From the NCBI RefSeq assembly GCF_001699815.1, contig NZ_MCGB01000087.1:62001-126000 (forward strand): 64,000 nt of DNA, written 5' to 3'. Position numbers and translations under genes: made by a program. The notes beneath the pieces are model-generated. The model saw only the letters and a list, made by a program, of their open reading frames with translations, was not told the DNA's origin and did not search any database. Each line of letters begins with the position of its first letter. Position 1 is the first letter of the stretch. Of the stretch, positions 60,690-64,000 are shown one piece after another. The DNA comes from Ralstonia pickettii (GTDB lineage: Bacteria > Pseudomonadota > Gammaproteobacteria > Burkholderiales > Burkholderiaceae).

Positions 60690-62171
60690 TCAGCCCAGAT
60701 CCACAGGCACAAAAATCTTCGTATCGTCACGCTGCACCAGCAGGGCGACATGCTTGCCGGCGCGGTCCACCAGCGTGCGCAGCTCCTGCACCGACGACAC
60801 TGGCGTGCCGTTGAGCGACAGGATCACGTCGCCCGGTTGGATGCCGACCTTGGCCGACGGGCCGGTCACGTCCATCACCACCAGGCCGCCGGGCAGGCCG
60901 TTCTGGCGCTTCTCTTCCGGTTGCAGCGGCCGCACCGCCAGGCCCAGGCGGCCTTGGTCCGGCGCCGCCTTTTCACTGGACGCCACTTTGGCATCCTTGG
61001 CGGCGCCCACGGTCACAGTCAGTGTGGTCGGCTTGCCCTGGCGGATGATCTGCAGCGGCACAGTAGAGCCCGGCTTGATGTCGGCCACCTGTTCGGGCAG
61101 ATCGCCCGACCGGTCGATACGTGCATCGCCAATCTGCAGGATCACGTCGCCAGGTTGCAGGCCGGCCTTGGCTGCGGGGCCGCCGTCTTCCACCGAGTTC
61201 ACCAATGCGCCTTCCGGCTTGGGCAGCTTGAAGGAATCGGCAAGCGACTGGTCGACCTCCTGCACCGCAATGCCCAGGCGGCCACGCGTGACCTTGCCGG
61301 TGGACACAAGCTGCTGCTCCACCTTCATCGCCACATCGATCGGCACGGCAAACGACAGGCCCTGGTAGCCGCCGGTCTGGCTGTAGATCTGCGAGTTGAT
61401 GCCGATCACCTCGCCGCGCTGGTTGAACAGCGGGCCGCCCGAGTTGCCGGGGTTCACGGCCACATCGGTCTGGATGAAGGGCACATAGGTGTCGTCCGGC
61501 AGCGAGCGCGACTTGGCACTCACGATGCCCGCCGTGACGGTGTTCTCGAAACCGTACGGCGAACCGATGGCCAGCACGGGCTCGCCCACCTTGGTGTTGG
61601 CGGGGCTGCCGATCTGCACCACCGGCAGGTTCTTGGCCGAGATGCGCAGCACTGCCACGTCGGATTGCTTATCGACCCCCAGCACCTTGGCCTTGAACTC
61701 GCGGCGGTCGGTCAGCTTGACGTTGACCTCCTGCGCGCCATCCACCACGTGGGCGTTGGTGAGGATCAGCCCATCTGCCGAGACGATGAAACCCGAGCCC
61801 AGACCGCGCACGATCTGGTCGCCACGCTGCTGCGGCATCTGCGGCATGAACCGCTTGAAGAATTCGGAGAACGGATCATCCGGGCTCATGCCGGGCGGCA
61901 GGCCCTGCATGCTGGTGCGCTGGGCATGCGCGGTGGTGCTGATGTTAACCACGGCCGGGCCGTAACGGTCGACGATGCCGGAGAAGTCCATGGGCGCTGC
62001 CACGGCCACCGGCGCCACGCCGGAAGCGGGCGCGGTCGTTGCCGTTGCGGTGGCAACGGGTGCCGCCACCGCACGTGAAATCATGTCTTTCTGAAGATAG
62101 GCATAGCCGCCTGCAACGGCGACCACAGCGGCCAGGCCAGCCGCACTGCGTGCCAGGGTTTGACGCGTCAT
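60690..62171 (-). CDS. Do-family periplasmic serine protease (DegP/DegQ/MucD type)
   Basis: Periplasmic protease/chaperone for misfolded envelope proteins, 493 residues. It has an N-terminal membrane/signal helix, an Ala/Thr-rich linker, a trypsin-like domain with catalytic His (LTNAHVVDG), Asp (KQSDVAVLRI) and Ser (NPGNSGGPLF), and two PDZ domains (about 285-375 and 395-490, QPGDVILQIGDARI and QPGDVILSLNGTPV). GAGAGGACA precedes the start. It follows a two-component system on the same strand, an arrangement suggesting envelope-stress control. Confidence 0.95.
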   Translation of the reverse strand: MTRQTLARSAAGLAAVVAVAGGYAYLQKDMISRAVAAPVATATATTAPASGVAPVAVAAPMDFSGIVDRYGPAVVNISTTAHAQRTSMQGLPPGMSPDDPFSEFFKRFMPQMPQQRGDQIVRGLGSGFIVSADGLILTNAHVVDGAQEVNVKLTDRREFKAKVLGVDKQSDVAVLRISAKNLPVVQIGSPANTKVGEPVLAIGSPYGFENTVTAGIVSAKSRSLPDDTYVPFIQTDVAVNPGNSGGPLFNQRGEVIGINSQIYSQTGGYQGLSFAVPIDVAMKVEQQLVSTGKVTRGRLGIAVQEVDQSLADSFKLPKPEGALVNSVEDGGPAAKAGLQPGDVILQIGDARIDRSGDLPEQVADIKPGSTVPLQIIRQGKPTTLTVTVGAAKDAKVASSEKAAPDQGRLGLAVRPLQPEEKRQNGLPGGLVVMDVTGPSAKVGIQPGDVILSLNGTPVSSVQELRTLVDRAGKHVALLVQRDDTKIFVPVDLG

Positions 62172-62318
62172 TGTCGTGTCCTCTCTTGCTGAGCACGAGG
62201 GTCACGGCCTGCGGAGTCGCCGGCCGTGCCCATCGGTTGAAGGCATCGTAGGCGGGCAAACTTAAACGAGACTTAAACGTGGACGGCGTACGCGGACATC
62301 ACACGAAACAAAATGTTT

Positions 62319-63635
62319 CTACGTGTTGGCCTTGAAGGGGAAACGCAGCACCACGCGCAAGCCGCCGCCTTCGCGCGCTTCCAGCGCCAGGGTAGCGTCA
62401 TGCGCCTGCGCGATCTCCCGAACGATGGCGAGCCCCAGGCCGCTGCCTCCGGTGGGCGCCTGCGCGGGACGATAGAACCGATCGAGCACGCGCTCGCGTT
62501 CCTCCGCGGGGATGCCCGGGCCGTTGTCCTCGACCACGAGCTGCGCGCCGCCGTCGGGCGTGTGTGCGGTCGACACATCGACGCGCGCACCGCGCGGGCA
62601 GTAGTTCAGCGCGTTGTCGACAAGGTTCACCAGCAGCACGCGCAGCGCATCGGCATTACCGATGACGGATGCGGGCTGCGACTCCACCGCGATCCCCAGG
62701 TCAATGCCCTTGAGCACTGCCGCCGGTGAAAGTTCGGCAACCACATCGGCCGCCACGGCGTCGAGCGCAACCGTTGCGCGCTGCGTATCGGCAGCGCCCG
62801 GCTCCTGCCGCGCGAGCGTCAGCAACTGGCCAACGAGGCGAATCATGCGTTCCACACCACGATGCAGATCGGCGTGCGCGGCGCGGCGTTCGTCTTCGTT
62901 CTCGGCACGGTCGGCCACCTGCAGCTGCAGCTTGAGCGCAGCCAGAGGCGTACGCAGCGCGTGGGCGGCGTCGGCGACGAACGCGCGCTGGTGCGCAAGT
63001 GCGGTGCCGAGTCGCGCCAGCAGATCGTTCAACGCATTCGTCAGCGGGCGGATCTCGTCAGGCAACCCCTGCGTGGGCAACGGCGAGAGCGCTGCCGCAT
63101 CGCGCGCCTGCACCTGCCTGGCCACCGAGCCCAGCGGCGCCAGCCCGCGCCCGACCGCCAGCCAGACGATCCAGCCCAGCAGCGGCAGCAGGATCAGCAA
63201 CGGGGCCACCGTGCGCAACGCCATGCGCGCCGCCACCTCGTGCCGCGCGCTATAAGGCTGGGCGATCTGCACTACGGCAGGCCCGAAGGCGACGCTGTAG
63301 ATGCGCCACGGGCCTTCCGGCGTATTTGCGTCGGAAAAGCCCAGCTCCGCCTGGTCCGGCAGATTGGGTCGCGCGTGAGAGAGATACAGGCTGCGGCCGG
63401 TGCCGTCCCAGATGCGGATCACCACATCGTCGTCACGCGCAATGCCGGCAAGCGCCGGCGGCGGCGGGTCGATCCACTGACTCGGCAGCGCGGCGGCCAC
63501 CTGCTGCATCTGGTAGTCGAACAGCGCGTTGGCTTCCTGGCGTGCCTGCGCGTAGATCAGGCCGGTGGCGATGACGATGCCCGCCAGCAGGCCGCCGGCC
63601 AGCCACCACAGCAGGGTTTTACGGATCGATTGCAT
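62319..63635 (-). CDS. Sensor histidine kinase
   Basis: A 438-residue kinase of the QseC/TctE type. Two membrane helices (about 8-30 and 143-163) flank a periplasmic sensor domain; then HAMP, the phosphorylated His in FVADAAHALRTPLAAL, N box LLVNLVDNALNYCP, and ATP motifs VEDNGPGIP and GGSGLGLAIVREI. Its start is three bases after the response regulator stop, so they form one operon. The protease lies 147 bases downstream. Signal unknown. Confidence 0.93.
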   Translation of the reverse strand: MQSIRKTLLWWLAGGLLAGIVIATGLIYAQARQEANALFDYQMQQVAAALPSQWIDPPPPALAGIARDDDVVIRIWDGTGRSLYLSHARPNLPDQAELGFSDANTPEGPWRIYSVAFGPAVVQIAQPYSARHEVAARMALRTVAPLLILLPLLGWIVWLAVGRGLAPLGSVARQVQARDAAALSPLPTQGLPDEIRPLTNALNDLLARLGTALAHQRAFVADAAHALRTPLAALKLQLQVADRAENEDERRAAHADLHRGVERMIRLVGQLLTLARQEPGAADTQRATVALDAVAADVVAELSPAAVLKGIDLGIAVESQPASVIGNADALRVLLVNLVDNALNYCPRGARVDVSTAHTPDGGAQLVVEDNGPGIPAEERERVLDRFYRPAQAPTGGSGLGLAIVREIAQAHDATLALEAREGGGLRVVLRFPFKANT

Positions 63636-63638
63636 GGC

Positions 63639-64000
63639 TTATTGGTGCGCGTCGCCGTCGGCAGGTTCCGCAGGCGACGTTGACGCCTCACGTGGAATCA
63701 CATACCCCACGCCGCGGATGTTCTGGATGAAATGGCTGCCGAGCTTCTTGCGCAGCGCATGGATGTAGACCTCGACCGTGTTGCTGCCGACCTCTTCGTC
63801 CCAGCCGTAGAGGTTGTCCTGCAACTGCGCGATCGACCACACCTTGCCCGGCCGCGCGAGCAGCGCATGCAGCACCGCAAACTCACGGCCCGACAGCTTG
63901 ACCGGCACACCGGCGCGCAGCACCTCGCGGGTGACGGGGTTGAGCAGCACATCGCCGTGGCGCATGAGCGGATCGGCACGGCCGCCCTGTCTGCGCAGCA
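63639..64000 (-). CDS. OmpR-family response regulator, C-terminal part (runs off window)
   Basis: About 120 residues of a response regulator whose frame is open to the window end. The DNA-binding winged helix is complete: LSGREFAVLHALLARPGKVW, NTVEVYIHALRKKLG and NIRGVGYVIP. The receiver domain lies beyond the edge. It is the partner of the histidine kinase that follows. Confidence 0.9.
   Translation of the reverse strand, partial: LRRQGGRADPLMRHGDVLLNPVTREVLRAGVPVKLSGREFAVLHALLARPGKVWSIAQLQDNLYGWDEEVGSNTVEVYIHALRKKLGSHFIQNIRGVGYVIPREASTSPAEPADGDAHQ

Noticed and set aside
1-64000. tRNA or rRNA genes, insertion sequences, integrases and CRISPR arrays
   Set aside because: No clover-leaf, transposase motif, integrase motif or regularly spaced repeat was seen anywhere.

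Overview
The window is GC-rich bacterial chromosome with dense genes and short overlaps (TGATG, ATGA). Gene content and codon use point to a beta-proteobacterium of the Burkholderiaceae, most like Ralstonia of the pickettii group. That assignment rests on pga exopolysaccharide genes, a short-chain threonine dehydrogenase next to kbl, a LuxR solo and many secreted proteins; it is an inference. No rRNA, tRNA, CRISPR array, insertion sequence or phage gene was recognised.

Left part (0-9.6 kb). A minus-strand operon runs from an atypical LuxR-type regulator through pgaA, pgaB, pgaC and pgaD to a strong terminator at 594-623. It makes and exports the biofilm polysaccharide poly-N-acetylglucosamine. 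Two c-di-GMP enzymes elsewhere in the window (EAL-CBS-GGDEF at 23.7-25.5 kb, membrane GGDEF at 33.7-34.8 kb) could feed its control, since PgaCD is c-di-GMP activated in E. coli.

Middle (9.6-38 kb). This is ordinary housekeeping and accessory material: kbl-tdh threonine degradation with a divergent XRE-cupin regulator and a near-perfect 30-bp palindromic operator; a DinF-like MATE pump; an APC permease; a LysR/aldo-keto reductase pair; a LysR-hydrolase-MFS-lactamase-fold module; a MerR/TipAS regulator with a classic 19-bp-spacer promoter; a LuxR solo; a secreted propeller with a discoidin domain; a Tat-exported PhoD-type phosphatase; a PanE-like reductase; a Crp regulator; small conserved proteins; and a secreted chorismate mutase. 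One small gene (DUF2164 family) carries an in-frame amber codon.

Right-middle (38-59.6 kb). This is the most interesting region and may be an undescribed envelope uptake system. It holds a histidine kinase (41.1 kb) and its probable response regulator (53.8 kb, opposite strand) on either side of a long operon: a NitT/TauT-type binding protein, ATPase and permease, a secreted two-domain protein, two PstS-like binding proteins and a TonB-dependent receptor, followed by a third PstS-like gene. Facing it is a minus-strand operon with a PepSY membrane protein fused out of frame to an FMN/2Fe-2S reductase, a secreted NIPSNAP/EthD-like protein, a second NitT/TauT-type binding protein and a frameshifted beta-barrel. 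The receptor has two N-terminal copies of a Cache-like domain that also occurs alone (40.4-40.9 kb) and in tandem (45.7-46.6 kb). Three promoter regions share 11-bp-spaced TTC repeats, as expected for an OmpR-type regulator. The substrate cannot be read from sequence; a chelated metal or an organic anion that is reduced in the envelope is a reasonable guess.

Right end (59.6-64 kb). A broken HAD hydrolase, then a Do-family periplasmic protease with a two-component system upstream; the response regulator runs off the window.
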